From: Cryobacterium sp. MLB-32 | Lineage (GTDB): Bacteria > Actinomycetota > Actinomycetes > Actinomycetales > Microbacteriaceae | Direction: 5' to 3' | DNA: 64,000 nt | Assembly (NCBI RefSeq): GCF_000738085.1 | Contig: NZ_JPRS01000002.1 | Location: 1 to 64,000, forward strand | Part shown: one piece after another, positions 53,487-62,719 of the stretch | Position numbering within the stretch: position 1 is the first letter of the stretch | How the letters are laid out: every line of letters starts with the position of its first letter | Notes under the pieces: generated by a model | The model's database searches: none | The model's input: only the letters and a program-made list of their open reading frames with translations | What the model was told of the DNA's origin: nothing | Made by a program: the position numbers and the translations under genes

Positions 53487-54808
53487 GAGGCCACCCCGAG
53501 TTGGCGCGTCAAGACGGTCAGACTGTCCCAGGCCACACTGGTGGGCGTCTGGTCGTCCATGCGCTGTTGCAGGAAGTTCTTGATGGCACTTTCGTTGTTG
53601 ACTGCGGCGTCGACGAGCGGGTTCGTGCCGGCGCGATACGCGCCGACGTCGAGAAGATCCTGCGCACCCTGACGGGCGGCAAGAACCCTGCGGAGGGTCG
53701 CGGCAACCTGGTTGCGGGCAGGCGTGTTGACCCGCGAGGCAACCCGAGAGATGGAAGCGAGCACGTCGATCGAGGGGAAATGACCGGTGACGGCGAGCTT
53801 GCGATCCAGCACGACGTGTCCGTCGAGGATCGACCGCGCGGCATCCGCGATCGGCTCGTTGTGGTCGTCTCCGTCCACGAGAACCGTGTACATGCCCGTA
53901 ATGGAGCCGGTTTGCCCGGTGCCGGCGCGCTCAAGCAACTGCGCGAGCACGGAGAACGTCGACGGCGGGTAGCCGCGGGTAGCGGGGGGCTCGCCCACCG
54001 AGAGCCCGATTTCGCGCTGGGCCATGGCCACCCGGGTGAGCGAATCCATCATGAGCACCACGTCGGAACCCCGGTCGCGGAAGGACTCCGCGATGCGAGT
54101 GGCGGTGAACGCTGCGCGAAGGCGCATCATGGCCGGCTCGTCGCTGGTGGCGACCACAACGATGGACCGTGCAAGGCCCTCGGGGCCGAGGTCGTCCTCG
54201 AGGAATTCCCGCACCTCACGGCCACGCTCCCCCACCAGCGCGATGACCGATACCTCGGCATCCGTTCCACGGGCGATCATCGACAGCAGCGAGGACTTGC
54301 CCACACCGGAACCGGCGAACAGTCCCATGCGCTGGCCCTTGCCCACGGCAGTGAGGGTATCGAGGGCACGCACGCCGAGCTGCAGCTGTTCGGTGATGCG
54401 GCTACGCTGCATGGCCGAGGGGCTCGCATTGTGCAGGGACACCGCTCCATCGCTGACGAGGGGGCCCTTGCCGTCGATCGGGCGGCCGAGGCCGTCGATG
54501 ACGCGGCCGAAGAGTCCGTTTCCGGTGGGAACGAGCAGTGGTGTGCTCGCGGCACGGGCCGCTGCACCTGCCCGCAGTCCGGTGAGACGGCCGAGAGGCA
54601 TACAGCGGATGCCGCCCGCTCCCGTGGCCACGACCTCCGCGTCGATTCCCGGGTGGTCTCCGAGGTTCACGAGATCGCCGATGGCGGCATCGAGACCGCG
54701 CACCTCCACGCCGAGACCCACGATGGAGCTGACCGTTCCCACCCGTTCCGGTCGCGCCGCCCGCCGTGCCGTCGCGACGACGGAGTCGAGGAGGGTGACG
54801 GCGCCCAT
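53483..54808 (-). CDS. fliI: Flagellum-specific ATPase FliI
   Basis: 441 aa. Walker A GSGVGKSS (166-173), Walker B DVVLMMDSLTRVA, and GEPPATRGYPPSTFSVLAQLLERAG, the F1-beta-like export ATPase. ATGA overlaps with fliH and fliJ. Confidence 0.96.
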   Translation of the reverse strand: MGAVTLLDSVVATARRAARPERVGTVSSIVGLGVEVRGLDAAIGDLVNLGDHPGIDAEVVATGAGGIRCMPLGRLTGLRAGAAARAASTPLLVPTGNGLFGRVIDGLGRPIDGKGPLVSDGAVSLHNASPSAMQRSRITEQLQLGVRALDTLTAVGKGQRMGLFAGSGVGKSSLLSMIARGTDAEVSVIALVGERGREVREFLEDDLGPEGLARSIVVVATSDEPAMMRLRAAFTATRIAESFRDRGSDVVLMMDSLTRVAMAQREIGLSVGEPPATRGYPPSTFSVLAQLLERAGTGQTGSITGMYTVLVDGDDHNEPIADAARSILDGHVVLDRKLAVTGHFPSIDVLASISRVASRVNTPARNQVAATLRRVLAARQGAQDLLDVGAYRAGTNPLVDAAVNNESAIKNFLQQRMDDQTPTSVAWDSLTVLTRQLGVAS

Positions 54809-55413
54809 CAGATTCCGCCCAACATGGCGTTTTTGACTCGGGCGAAGGCCGTGCCGATACGGGCGTCGATAAATCCGTCGGGGAATCTGGTGACGGCGTC
54901 GCCGCGCGCCAGTGAGGCGTCGGACACGAAGAGCACGCCAGGAACATTCTGGGTGGCGGCGCCGAGCACGGCCAGATCATCGGGGTGCATGTGCACCGTG
55001 TGCGTTTCGGCGTGCTCGCCCTGACCGAGGGCACGTTCGAGGGCACGTCGGGCCGAGACGTCACTGTGGCTCAGTTCGGCACCGAGCACGGCCTCGGCGA
55101 GGTCGAGCGCCGTGTGCACCAGCGTTCCTTCGGCCTCGCGGAGCACGGGAATCGTGCGGTTGTCGAGCGCTTCGGCAGCGGCCGCGAGCAGGCGCACCGC
55201 ACGGTCGGAACGCGCTTCAGCGTGGCGCAGCGCTGCGGCGTGTTCGGCCGCATGCTCCGCGGCGACGGCCACGGCCGTGATCCCGGCTTCGCGCAGGCCG
55301 GCGGCGTACCCGGCGGCGTGCCCGGCAGCGCGGTCCTGCTCGTCGGCGCGAGCATCGACCACAACATGCAGGCGCGGAAAGGCGACACTCGAGAAGCGGG
55401 CGTCAGTTGACAT
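54808..55413 (-). CDS. fliH: Flagellar assembly protein FliH
   Basis: 201 aa, Ala-rich helical protein, regulator of FliI. ATG 55413 (MSTDARFSSVAFPRL) overlaps the fliG end by 11 nt; earlier codons in the frame lie within fliG. The AGHAAGYAAGLREAG stretch has the small-residue periodicity typical of FliH, and the C-terminal V-ATPase subunit E-like part follows. Confidence 0.9.
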   Translation of the reverse strand: MSTDARFSSVAFPRLHVVVDARADEQDRAAGHAAGYAAGLREAGITAVAVAAEHAAEHAAALRHAEARSDRAVRLLAAAAEALDNRTIPVLREAEGTLVHTALDLAEAVLGAELSHSDVSARRALERALGQGEHAETHTVHMHPDDLAVLGAATQNVPGVLFVSDASLARGDAVTRFPDGFIDARIGTAFARVKNAMLGGI

Positions 55414-56419
55414 ATTCTTCCTCCGCTCCGCGCTGCACGGTGATCGTGCCTTGGGCTTCCATGTCGCGGATGGCCCGCACGACCTCCGCGCGGGCGTCTT
55501 CCACCTGGCTGACACGCATAGGGCCCAGGCTCTTGGTTTCGTCGTCGAGCAGGTCACGGTTGCGCTCGGAAAGGTTGGCTCGGATGACGGTGAGCACGGC
55601 GCCGGAGGTGCCCTTCATAGCGATTGCGAGCACGCTCGTGTCGATTCCACGCAGCACCTGTTGCACATCCCGGCTCTCGAGCTTGACGATGTCGGCGAAG
55701 GTGAGCATGCGGGAACGAACCTCTTCGGCGAGGATCGGGTCGCGCTCCTCGAGGGCTTCGAGCAGGGCACGCTCCGTGGCGGCATCGGCACGGTTGATGA
55801 TCTCGACAAGCGGCTGCACTCCCCCGACGACCTCGACCGTTTCGCGTGCGACAACCGTGCGGGCACCCATCTTGAGGGTGTCGGTCACGATGCGGATCGC
55901 ATCGGGGGCTGCGCTGCCCATCGTGGCGATGCACTGGGCCACGTCGGTACGCAGTCCCGGAGACATTCCGGACAGGATCGCTGAGGCGTGCTCACGGCGC
56001 AGGTGCGCGAGCACGAGCGCGATGGTCTGCGGCATTTCGCCTTCGAGCAGGTTGAGAACGTCGCTTGACTCGGCGCTGTCGAGAAATTCGAAAGCTTTGC
56101 CCGCCATCGAGGTGGCAACACGGGTGAGCACGCCGGCCGCGCGTTCCGCGCCGAAGGACGCCTCAAGCAGCCCCTGGGCGAACTCGTGCCCCCCACGGCC
56201 GGACCGGGAGCTGGTTCGGGTGAGCTCATGGAACTCGGTCAGGGCGTTCTCCGCGACGCCGGCATCCACTTTACGCAGCTGGATGATTTCAGACGCGATG
56301 ACCTCCGCCTCGGCGTCGGAGAACTGCTTCATGACGATGGTTGCGAGATCGTGGTCCATGTTCATGAGAACCACGGCCACCTTCTGGGTGCCCGTCAACG
56401 CGGTGATGATCTCGGTCAT
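55403..56419 (-). CDS. fliG: Flagellar motor switch protein FliG
   Basis: 338 aa. FliG-N (TGTQKVAVVLMNMDHDLATIVMKQFSDAEAEVIASEI), the middle FliM-binding domain, and the C-terminal torque domain with charged residues (SNLSERNRDLLDDETKSLGPMRVSQVEDAR). ATGA overlap with fliF. Confidence 0.96.
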   Translation of the reverse strand: MTEIITALTGTQKVAVVLMNMDHDLATIVMKQFSDAEAEVIASEIIQLRKVDAGVAENALTEFHELTRTSSRSGRGGHEFAQGLLEASFGAERAAGVLTRVATSMAGKAFEFLDSAESSDVLNLLEGEMPQTIALVLAHLRREHASAILSGMSPGLRTDVAQCIATMGSAAPDAIRIVTDTLKMGARTVVARETVEVVGGVQPLVEIINRADAATERALLEALEERDPILAEEVRSRMLTFADIVKLESRDVQQVLRGIDTSVLAIAMKGTSGAVLTVIRANLSERNRDLLDDETKSLGPMRVSQVEDARAEVVRAIRDMEAQGTITVQRGAEEEYVN

Positions 56420-58008
56420 GCGTTCTGCCGGTCATCCATCAGATTACGCAAGTACTCGGCTGTGCGCTTCGGATCGCTCTGGGCCAGCTGGTCGATTTCC
56501 GCTCGACGGGTGTCGGCCTCGGTCAGGGTGTAGTTGAGCGGAGGTAGCTCTGGCGGTTTCTGGGGAACGACGGGGTTGAGCAGGGTCGGCGCGTTCATGG
56601 CGTCGAGAGCGTTCTGCATCTCGGTGAGGTCTCCCACGTCGACCGCCTCGCGGCTCTGCCGCCGTGACCGGCGCGCGTACAGGATCAGGCTGGCCATGAG
56701 AGTGATCACGATGCCTGCGGTGATGATGGCGACGCGCAGCACGCTGGCGAGGCGGGCATCCGCCGCTGCCTTGTCGGCTGCGGCCAGGGCTGCCGCCGCA
56801 TCCGCCGCACCCGTCTGGTTGAACGAGACGACCTCGACCGTGACCGCGTCGCCGCGGGCGACGTCGATTCCGGAGGCGGAGGCCACGAGACTCGTGATGT
56901 CGGCGACGTTCATTCCGGCTGCGGCGTCCTTGTCGACGGCCACGGAGATGGTTTGGCGGTTGACGGCGCCGGCCGGGATGGTGCGGGATTCGGTGACCTT
57001 GTTGACGGCATTGTTGCGGGTGGTGTCTTCGGAGTTGAACGTGCCATCACCGCTCCCGTTGGCCGCAACAGCGATGTTGTCGGCGCCGAGAACGCCCGCC
57101 GCGCCGCCGCCGGTGCCCGTGTACGTCTCGGTCTTGGTCGACTCGTTGAGGGCAGGGGCGTCGAGGGGAGTGACAAAGGACTCCTCCGTGCGCTGCGCGG
57201 ATTCTTTGCTCATATCGGCGGCCACCACGACGGTGGCGTTGCCGGGTCCCACAACCTTGTCGAGCATGTTCTGCACCGAGTCGCGCACGCGGCCTTCGTA
57301 GTCGGAGGCCTGCTGGTCGGCGGAGCCCGTGGCTCCCACCCCTACGGCGGAGAGCACGGTTCCCGCAGCGTCGACAACAGACACGTCTTCGGGGGCCATG
57401 CCGTCAATGGACGCGCTCGTGAGGTGCACGATGGCCTGCACCTGGCTGTTGCTGAGGGTGATGCCGTTCTTCGTCTGCACGAAGACGGATGCTGTCGGAT
57501 CATTCTTCGTAGACACGAAAACGCTGTCTTCGGGGATCGCAAGCTTCACCGACGCGGTCTGGACACCGTCGAGGGCACCGATCGTGGCCGCCAGCTCGCC
57601 TTCGAGCGCTCGCTTGTAGGTCACCGACTGCTGGAATTCGGAGGAGGTGACGCCCATTTTGTCGAGCAGCGCGTATCCGCCCGTGCTGCTGGTGGGAAGA
57701 CCGGCTGCAGCGGCCTTGAGACGCTCGTCATAGACGTTGGCCTCGGGCACCATGATGGTCGCACCGCCGTCGCTGAGTTCGTAGGCCACGCCATCCGCCC
57801 GAAGTTGCTCCACGATGGAGTTGGCGTCCACGCCGCTGAGCCCGGAGAAGAGCGGGGTGTACGCGGGCTTGGTGACCCACATGCTGAGGGCGGCGATGCC
57901 GAGCACCAGCACGGCGACGCCGATGATGGCGACGGTGCGTTGCGCGACGGTGAACGCGCGGATGGCATCGGCGAAACGGCGAAACGCCGAGGTGACCTGG
58001 GTGGGCAT
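56416..58008 (-). CDS. fliF: Flagellar MS-ring protein FliF
   Basis: 530 aa. Transmembrane helices near 27-46 and 430-450 flank the ring-building domains (TPLFSGLSGVDANSIVEQLRADGVAYEL; LEGELAATIGALDGVQTASVKLAIPED). The short cytoplasmic tail binds FliG. Overlaps fliE by 1 nt. Confidence 0.96.
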   Translation of the reverse strand: MPTQVTSAFRRFADAIRAFTVAQRTVAIIGVAVLVLGIAALSMWVTKPAYTPLFSGLSGVDANSIVEQLRADGVAYELSDGGATIMVPEANVYDERLKAAAAGLPTSSTGGYALLDKMGVTSSEFQQSVTYKRALEGELAATIGALDGVQTASVKLAIPEDSVFVSTKNDPTASVFVQTKNGITLSNSQVQAIVHLTSASIDGMAPEDVSVVDAAGTVLSAVGVGATGSADQQASDYEGRVRDSVQNMLDKVVGPGNATVVVAADMSKESAQRTEESFVTPLDAPALNESTKTETYTGTGGGAAGVLGADNIAVAANGSGDGTFNSEDTTRNNAVNKVTESRTIPAGAVNRQTISVAVDKDAAAGMNVADITSLVASASGIDVARGDAVTVEVVSFNQTGAADAAAALAAADKAAADARLASVLRVAIITAGIVITLMASLILYARRSRRQSREAVDVGDLTEMQNALDAMNAPTLLNPVVPQKPPELPPLNYTLTEADTRRAEIDQLAQSDPKRTAEYLRNLMDDRQNA

Positions 58009-58313
58009 CAGGCCTGCATCCTCATGATCTCGTTGAAGGCGTCGACGCCCTTGTTACGCACGGCGGCGACGAGTTCCAGGGTGACCTGCGCGCGGGTGCT
58101 CGCGATGGTGGCCGAGTGGATGTCGGTGAGGTCGCCGGTAACGGCCTTGATGGCGAGCTCGTTGGAGGTGGAGGACATCTGCTGCAGGTTGTCGACCGCG
58201 CCGGTGAGGGCGGCGCCGAAGCCGGAGCCGTCGGTGCTCTGGGTGGCCGTGGTTGCAGTGGTGCCCTGCACGCCCGCCATGCCCTGGATCATCTGGATTG
58301 AGCTCAAGGGCAT
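58008..58313 (-). CDS. fliE: Hook-basal body protein FliE
   Basis: 101 aa. FGAALTGAVDNLQQMSSTSNELAIKAVTGDLTDIHSATIASTRAQVTLELVAAVRNKGVDAFNEIMRMQA is cut from a single conserved FliE domain; joins MS ring and rod. Confidence 0.94.
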   Translation of the reverse strand: MPLSSIQMIQGMAGVQGTTATTATQSTDGSGFGAALTGAVDNLQQMSSTSNELAIKAVTGDLTDIHSATIASTRAQVTLELVAAVRNKGVDAFNEIMRMQA

Positions 58314-58705
58314 TAGGAACGTCCGATCTGGAGTGCGGCTTCGTAGGTCGTCTTGGCACGGTCGACGACGGCGGCGTTGGCTTGGTAGCCGCGCTGGGCC
58401 ATGATGAGCTGTCCCATCTGCTCGGCGAGATCGATCTCCGGGTAGCGCACGTAGCCTTCGGTGTCGGCGAGTGGGTTGTTCGGCTCAAACACCATGCGCC
58501 CCTCGGCAGAACCGAGTTCCACACCCGTGGCGTAGACGCCCGAGACGCCTTCACCCTCCTGCGCGGCGATATACCGGGCCTGGAAGGCGCTGCCGTCTGT
58601 GCTCGTGGCGGTGTTTACGTTGGCCATGTTGTCGGCAAGAGCATCGAGCCACTGGCGGTGCAGCGTCAGGCCGCTGCCGGCGATGCCGATTGCGTCGAAG
58701 GTCAT
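58313..58705 (-). CDS. flgC: Flagellar rod protein FlgC
   Basis: 130 aa. N-terminal IGIAGSGLTLHRQWLDALADNMANVNTATST and C-terminal YPEIDLAEQMGQLIMAQRGYQANAAVVDRAKTTYEAAL. 1-nt overlaps with flgB and fliE. Confidence 0.95.
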   Translation of the reverse strand: MTFDAIGIAGSGLTLHRQWLDALADNMANVNTATSTDGSAFQARYIAAQEGEGVSGVYATGVELGSAEGRMVFEPNNPLADTEGYVRYPEIDLAEQMGQLIMAQRGYQANAAVVDRAKTTYEAALQIGRS

Positions 58706-59046
58706 CAGTTGGTCCGCATCGCAGAGCGCATGGCGGTGAAGGGGCCCTCCACGGCGCGGGCCGCGAACTGGTAGCGCAGCACCGTGTCGATGTTGGAGAG
58801 AGTCTCGGTGTCGAGGTTCACGTTGTTGCCGTTGACGTTCGTGGGATCCATCGAACGTGCGGTGCTCGCCGACACCGCTCCGGAGCCCTCGGAGACCGAC
58901 TGAGCGAGCGCGTTCTCGAAGGAGACACGCTGGGCGTGGTAGTTGGGCGTGTTCACGTTCGCGATGTTGTTCGCGATGGTGCGCTGGCGCAGGGCCAGGC
59001 CGTCGAGAGCACTGGTGATCGCAGTGGAGGTCACGGATTCAAGCAC
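58705..59046 (-). CDS. flgB: Flagellar rod protein FlgB
   Basis: 113 aa from GTG 59046 (GGGA upstream); the frame is open to 59097. ALDGLALRQRTIANNIANVNTPNYHAQRVSFE is the FlgB signature. First gene of the rod/basal-body operon, about 75 nt downstream of a sigma-28-like promoter. Confidence 0.93.
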   Translation of the reverse strand: MLESVTSTAITSALDGLALRQRTIANNIANVNTPNYHAQRVSFENALAQSVSEGSGAVSASTARSMDPTNVNGNNVNLDTETLSNIDTVLRYQFAARAVEGPFTAMRSAMRTN

Positions 59047-59125
59047 GGGTTCCCGTTTCGTCGACAAAAAAAGATGCGACGGCCAATCCGTGGCCAATTG
59101 ATGAGCGATCCGTGCTCACAGTGAG

Positions 59126-59152
59126 CTATCGGCCGAACGGGGGTAGGGGTTA
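59126..59152 (-). promoter_or_regulatory. Sigma-28-like promoter for the flgB operon
   Basis: Minus strand CCTAAC (TAAC at 59152-59149), 15-nt spacer, GCCGATAG (59133-59126). Matches the fliC site exactly in both boxes and spacing. Confidence 0.8.
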
Positions 59153-59208
59153 GGAGTTAGTTGAAAGAATTCGGTAAGACTTTGTGCCGAGGCTGGTGAC
59201 GTGTGGTG

Positions 59209-59568
59209 TCAGCCGGTGACGTCGAGGTACACCGAACGGTCTGAATCACGCACGGGCGGTACCGTGCGTAGGGCTGCGAGGTGCTGACCCGCCACGCGGC
59301 GGGCCGCGTCGAGTTCGCGCACAAGCTTCAGCTGGCAGAGCAGCAGGTCGCGGGCGCGCTCCCCGAGCTCGGCAGGTATCGGGCCGATCGTCGTCGGGGG
59401 TTGCCAGAAGGATGCCGGGGCGAGGCCCGCGGCATCCGGTGCAGAATCCGGCGTGGAATTCGCCGCGGCAGACCAATTGGCGGTGTCGAGGTTTAGCTCG
59501 AGCTCGTTCAGTACGCGCAGCCAGGCAGCCGTGTTGGGTGACTGTTTAGCCAAAGCCGAGTGCGCCAC
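59209..59568 (-). CDS. FliT-position hypothetical protein
   Basis: 119 aa, mostly helical with a Pro/Ala-rich middle, a Leu-rich pattern (LRVLNELELNLDTANW; RARDLLLCQLKLVRELDAARRVAGQHLAAL). It overlaps the 3' end of fliS by 23 nt, the place where the FliD chaperone FliT is found in other flagellar clusters. Sequence similarity to FliT is not evident to me. GTG 59568 start has no obvious SD. Confidence 0.65.
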   Translation of the reverse strand: MAHSALAKQSPNTAAWLRVLNELELNLDTANWSAAANSTPDSAPDAAGLAPASFWQPPTTIGPIPAELGERARDLLLCQLKLVRELDAARRVAGQHLAALRTVPPVRDSDRSVYLDVTG

Positions 59569-59986
59569 CCGTCGTGTTCACTTCGGCGGGCTGAGCCGGC
59601 AGCGATGCCGCGGCTTCATGCCAGGTGAGGCGCAGGGGCTCGAGCAGCGCGATGCTTTCCTGCGTACGGGCAACATCGCGGTGCGTGTTGGCGCGCATCA
59701 GCGCGGTGGAGACGTAGGTGTAGAGCGCGAAGAGGCCCTCTCCCCCGTTCCAGGCATCAACGTTGAGCGAGGTGGTGAGCTCGGAGATGATCGCCTGCGC
59801 GTGCAGCAGGTTCTCGCTCGCAACGCCCCAATTCTCGTCGACCTGCGCCGCTTCGGCGCGGTTGAGGTCGAGAAGCAGTCGGTCGTAGAGCATCGTGAGC
59901 AGGCGCACCGGGGTGGCGCTCAGCACGGCTTCGCGGTTGTAGCGGGCACGTCGGGCTTCGGCATTAGGCATCATGAGAAGTGTCAT
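59546..59986 (-). CDS. fliS: Flagellin chaperone FliS
   Basis: 146 aa four-helix chaperone that keeps flagellin unpolymerised before export. NREAVLSATPVRLLTMLYDRLLLDLNRAEAA and LFALYTYVSTALMRANTHRD are typical. Overlaps the fliD stop by 1 nt. Confidence 0.94.
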   Translation of the reverse strand: MTLLMMPNAEARRARYNREAVLSATPVRLLTMLYDRLLLDLNRAEAAQVDENWGVASENLLHAQAIISELTTSLNVDAWNGGEGLFALYTYVSTALMRANTHRDVARTQESIALLEPLRLTWHEAAASLPAQPAEVNTTGGALGFG

Positions 59987-61350
59987 CAGTTACTCGTCGA
60001 GGTTGGCAGAGCGGCGAGCTGAGAGGTGAGCCAGGAGGATTGGGCTTGCATCGCACTCAGCTGCACCTCCAGCCCCGAATAGGTGCGTTCGAGCGTGGAG
60101 CGCCGGGAGGCCAGGCGGCGGTCCCAGTCGGTGATCTGGTTTCCGAGGTCCTTGACCATGGATTCCTGACCGGTGATTCTTGACGTGATCATGCCGTCGT
60201 ACTTGTCTGAAGCGTTCGTTGCGACATCCGCCACGCGTGACGCGATCTCCTGCACCGCGGCTTCGGTGCGCCCCGGGTCGGCCTTCAGCGCCGCAGCGAA
60301 CTTTGTGGCATCAAATTCCATGGTGCCGGTCTTCGTGATGCTGATGCCGAATTCGCTCGGCGAGTGTCCGTCGATCGGGGCGGACGCCGCGGTCAGGATT
60401 CGCTGGTTGAGATCACGAACCGTGCTGTCCCCGGTGAACGGCCCGCTCGAAAGCACTGCTCCGCCCGCCGCGTTGGTGCTGTTGACGACGGCGGACTTGG
60501 TGGAAATGAGCGCCAGGATGCCGTTCACACCGCCCACCAGGTCGCTCGCCATCGTGCTGATGGCGGCGTCGTTGCGGGCCACGGTGATGCTCACGGGGTC
60601 GACGGAGGCCTTTGTAGCCGTGACCGATACGCCGGGCAGCAGCTCCGCGAAGGTGTTCGTAGCCGAGCTGATGGACTGCGCCGCGGGCGAGCCTGCCCAC
60701 AGGGTGACCTTGGCGTCTTGCGCGGCCCGCACCTGGGTGAGGCCCGCATCTGTGTCGGTGGCCGGAGAGGTTGTCGTGTCGGAGTTGGCTACGGTGAAAC
60801 CTCCTGCCGCTCCGGTGGACGTGGCAGTGAACTGCACCCGGTAGACCGGGGCGCCGCTCGCGTCCATCCCCGCGGCAACCTTCACCGCACTCACGCCGGC
60901 ATTGGCATTGTTGACGGCATTGACGACGTCGTCGAGGTTGGCGGTGGTGGCAGAGATCGCCGTGCGCACGCCGGCCGAGCTCGTGATGCTGAAGTCGCTT
61001 CCGGGCCACTCGGCGAGAGCTGACGACACCGAGACCTGGCGCTGAGCGAGCTGGTCAACAACGAGGTCGATCTGTCCGGCGCTGGCCCCAGCGGAGGCCG
61101 TGACCGTTGCGGCGGTCGAGCTGCTCGTTGCGGAGTACAGGTCGAAGGCGCCGTCTTTGGCTGTCTTGGCTGCCAGAGTAGCGAGGTTCGCGACGCTGGA
61201 GTTGAGCCCCTGAAGCGCGGCGATAAAAGTTGTGGATTCAGAAACCTTGCGCTGGAGAAGAGACTGAGGAACGGCCTCGAGCTTCATGAGCGAGTTGATC
61301 AGTGAGGTGGTATCCAGGCCGCTGGCCAGTCCATCAATTGCCATCGACAT
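59986..61350 (-). CDS. fliD: Flagellar filament cap protein FliD
   Basis: 454 aa. MSMAIDGLASGLDTTSLINSLMKLEAVPQ N-terminal and SKYDGMITSRITGQESMVKDLGNQITDWDRRLASR C-terminal coiled-coil regions are conserved; the middle is variable. Promotes filament polymerisation at the tip. 133 nt downstream of fliC with a hairpin between. Confidence 0.95.
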   Translation of the reverse strand: MSMAIDGLASGLDTTSLINSLMKLEAVPQSLLQRKVSESTTFIAALQGLNSSVANLATLAAKTAKDGAFDLYSATSSSTAATVTASAGASAGQIDLVVDQLAQRQVSVSSALAEWPGSDFSITSSAGVRTAISATTANLDDVVNAVNNANAGVSAVKVAAGMDASGAPVYRVQFTATSTGAAGGFTVANSDTTTSPATDTDAGLTQVRAAQDAKVTLWAGSPAAQSISSATNTFAELLPGVSVTATKASVDPVSITVARNDAAISTMASDLVGGVNGILALISTKSAVVNSTNAAGGAVLSSGPFTGDSTVRDLNQRILTAASAPIDGHSPSEFGISITKTGTMEFDATKFAAALKADPGRTEAAVQEIASRVADVATNASDKYDGMITSRITGQESMVKDLGNQITDWDRRLASRRSTLERTYSGLEVQLSAMQAQSSWLTSQLAALPTSTSN

Positions 61351-61378
61351 GGTGGGTTCCTCTCCTGCTGTCGATTCT

Positions 61379-61410
61379 GCGTGCTGCCGACACGCCGGTC
61401 GGCAGCACGC
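61379..61410 (-). terminator. Strong hairpin between fliC and fliD
   Basis: A perfect 13-bp stem (GCGTGCTGCCGAC, 61379-61391, with 61398-61410) around a 6-nt loop. It is 74 nt after the fliC stop without a U-run. It may end most fliC transcripts or protect their 3' ends so that flagellin is expressed above fliD. Confidence 0.7.
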
Positions 61411-61483
61411 GGGGCGAGGTCCAGATCGCCCCGCGGCTGCTTCCCAGCGCGGTTCAGTCAGTTCGTACTAGTGCTACTCCGAT

Positions 61484-62632
61484 TTAGCGAAGGAGCTGCA
61501 GCACGCCCTGGTTGGACTGGTTCGCCTGCGCGAGCATGGCGGTTCCGGCCTGCGACAGGATGTTCGCCCGCGTGTAGTTGACCATTTCCTGCGCCATGTC
61601 GGTGTCGCGAATACGCGAACCGGCAGCGGTGAGGTTCTCCGTGGAGACGGCGAGGTTCTTGATAACGCTCTCGAACCGGTTCTGGTTTGCACCCAACTCG
61701 GCGCGAGCGGTGGACACTTTCTCGATCTGCGTGTCGAGCATGCTGATAGAGGCGGCGGCGTTGGCTGCGGTGCTGAAATCGAGCCCAGCACCCGTGCCAA
61801 GGCTGGATGCGGTGGTGCTGAAGACATCCGCACTCTTCGACTTCACGTTCATGCCGGTCTCCACAGTGGGATCTGTGGGATCGTACGTGATCGTTGCGAC
61901 CAGTGATCCAGAGAAAGCAGAATCCTGGTTAAGGGCGGCAACGGTCTTCGCCAATGTCGACTGACCTCCCGTTGCTGATTCGTCCGTCAGGTCCGCGGCG
62001 GTCAGGTCCGGCGTGATGACCTGAGTCGATCCATTCGCGTTCGTGAGGTTGTAGTCTGCCGCGGCAACGTCGCCTGCAGCGATGTCCAATCCGCCATTTG
62101 CCGCGCCTAGTGTTGCGGCGATCGCCTTCACGTTCGCACCAGAAAGGTCGACAGCAATCTGGCTGCTCGCGTCGCTGTTTGCACCGACCTGGAAGCTCAG
62201 CGACGGCCTGGAGCCGTCAAGCAGCTGGGTGCCATTGAAGTTCGTGGCCTCGCTAATGCGGGTCAGTTCCTTGGTCAACGCCGTGACCTCTGTCTGAATC
62301 GCCCCTCGGGATTCGGCGTTGTTCGAGTCGTTACCGGCCTGAACCGCGAGGTCGCGCATCCGCTGAAGAATCGATGTGGTCTCGTTCAGGGAGCCTTCTG
62401 CGGTCTGGAGAACCGAGATGCCGTCCTGCGCGTTTCGGCTGGCGACCGTGAGGCCACCGACCTGCGACTTGAGGCCTTCTGAGATGGCGAGACCAGCCGC
62501 GTCATCCGCTGCCCGGTTGATGCGAAGGCCGCTGGACAGCTTCTCCAGCGACTTGGACAGGTCGTTCTGTGTTGTGCTCAAAGCGCGGTAAGCGTTGTTT
62601 GCCGCGAGGTTGGTGTTTACCTGCATGCCCAT
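61484..62632 (-). CDS. fliC: Flagellin FliC
   Basis: 382 aa. N-terminal D0/D1 (MGMQVNTNLAANNAYRALSTTQ, SSGLRINRAADDAAGLAISEG) and C-terminal D1/D0 (MAQEMVNYTRANILSQAGTAMLAQANQ...VLQLLR) are intact, with a short variable middle. GGAGGA precedes the ATG. GGA in the SD is the kind of site CsrA binds in other Gram-positives, but this is not shown here. Confidence 0.97.
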   Translation of the reverse strand: MGMQVNTNLAANNAYRALSTTQNDLSKSLEKLSSGLRINRAADDAAGLAISEGLKSQVGGLTVASRNAQDGISVLQTAEGSLNETTSILQRMRDLAVQAGNDSNNAESRGAIQTEVTALTKELTRISEATNFNGTQLLDGSRPSLSFQVGANSDASSQIAVDLSGANVKAIAATLGAANGGLDIAAGDVAAADYNLTNANGSTQVITPDLTAADLTDESATGGQSTLAKTVAALNQDSAFSGSLVATITYDPTDPTVETGMNVKSKSADVFSTTASSLGTGAGLDFSTAANAAASISMLDTQIEKVSTARAELGANQNRFESVIKNLAVSTENLTAAGSRIRDTDMAQEMVNYTRANILSQAGTAMLAQANQSNQGVLQLLR

Positions 62633-62692
62633 GATGAATCCTCCGTGATTGGGTCAAAGTACGCCAGTCCATCCATGGGCTGACACCTTGAG

Positions 62693-62719
62693 CTATCGGC
62701 CGGAGGTCTGGGTGGGTTA
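62693..62719 (-). promoter_or_regulatory. Sigma-28-like promoter for fliC
   Basis: Minus strand CCTAAC (TAAC at 62719-62716), 15-nt spacer, GCCGATAG (62700-62693). The predicted transcript has a leader of about 54 nt before the fliC ATG. Confidence 0.82.
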
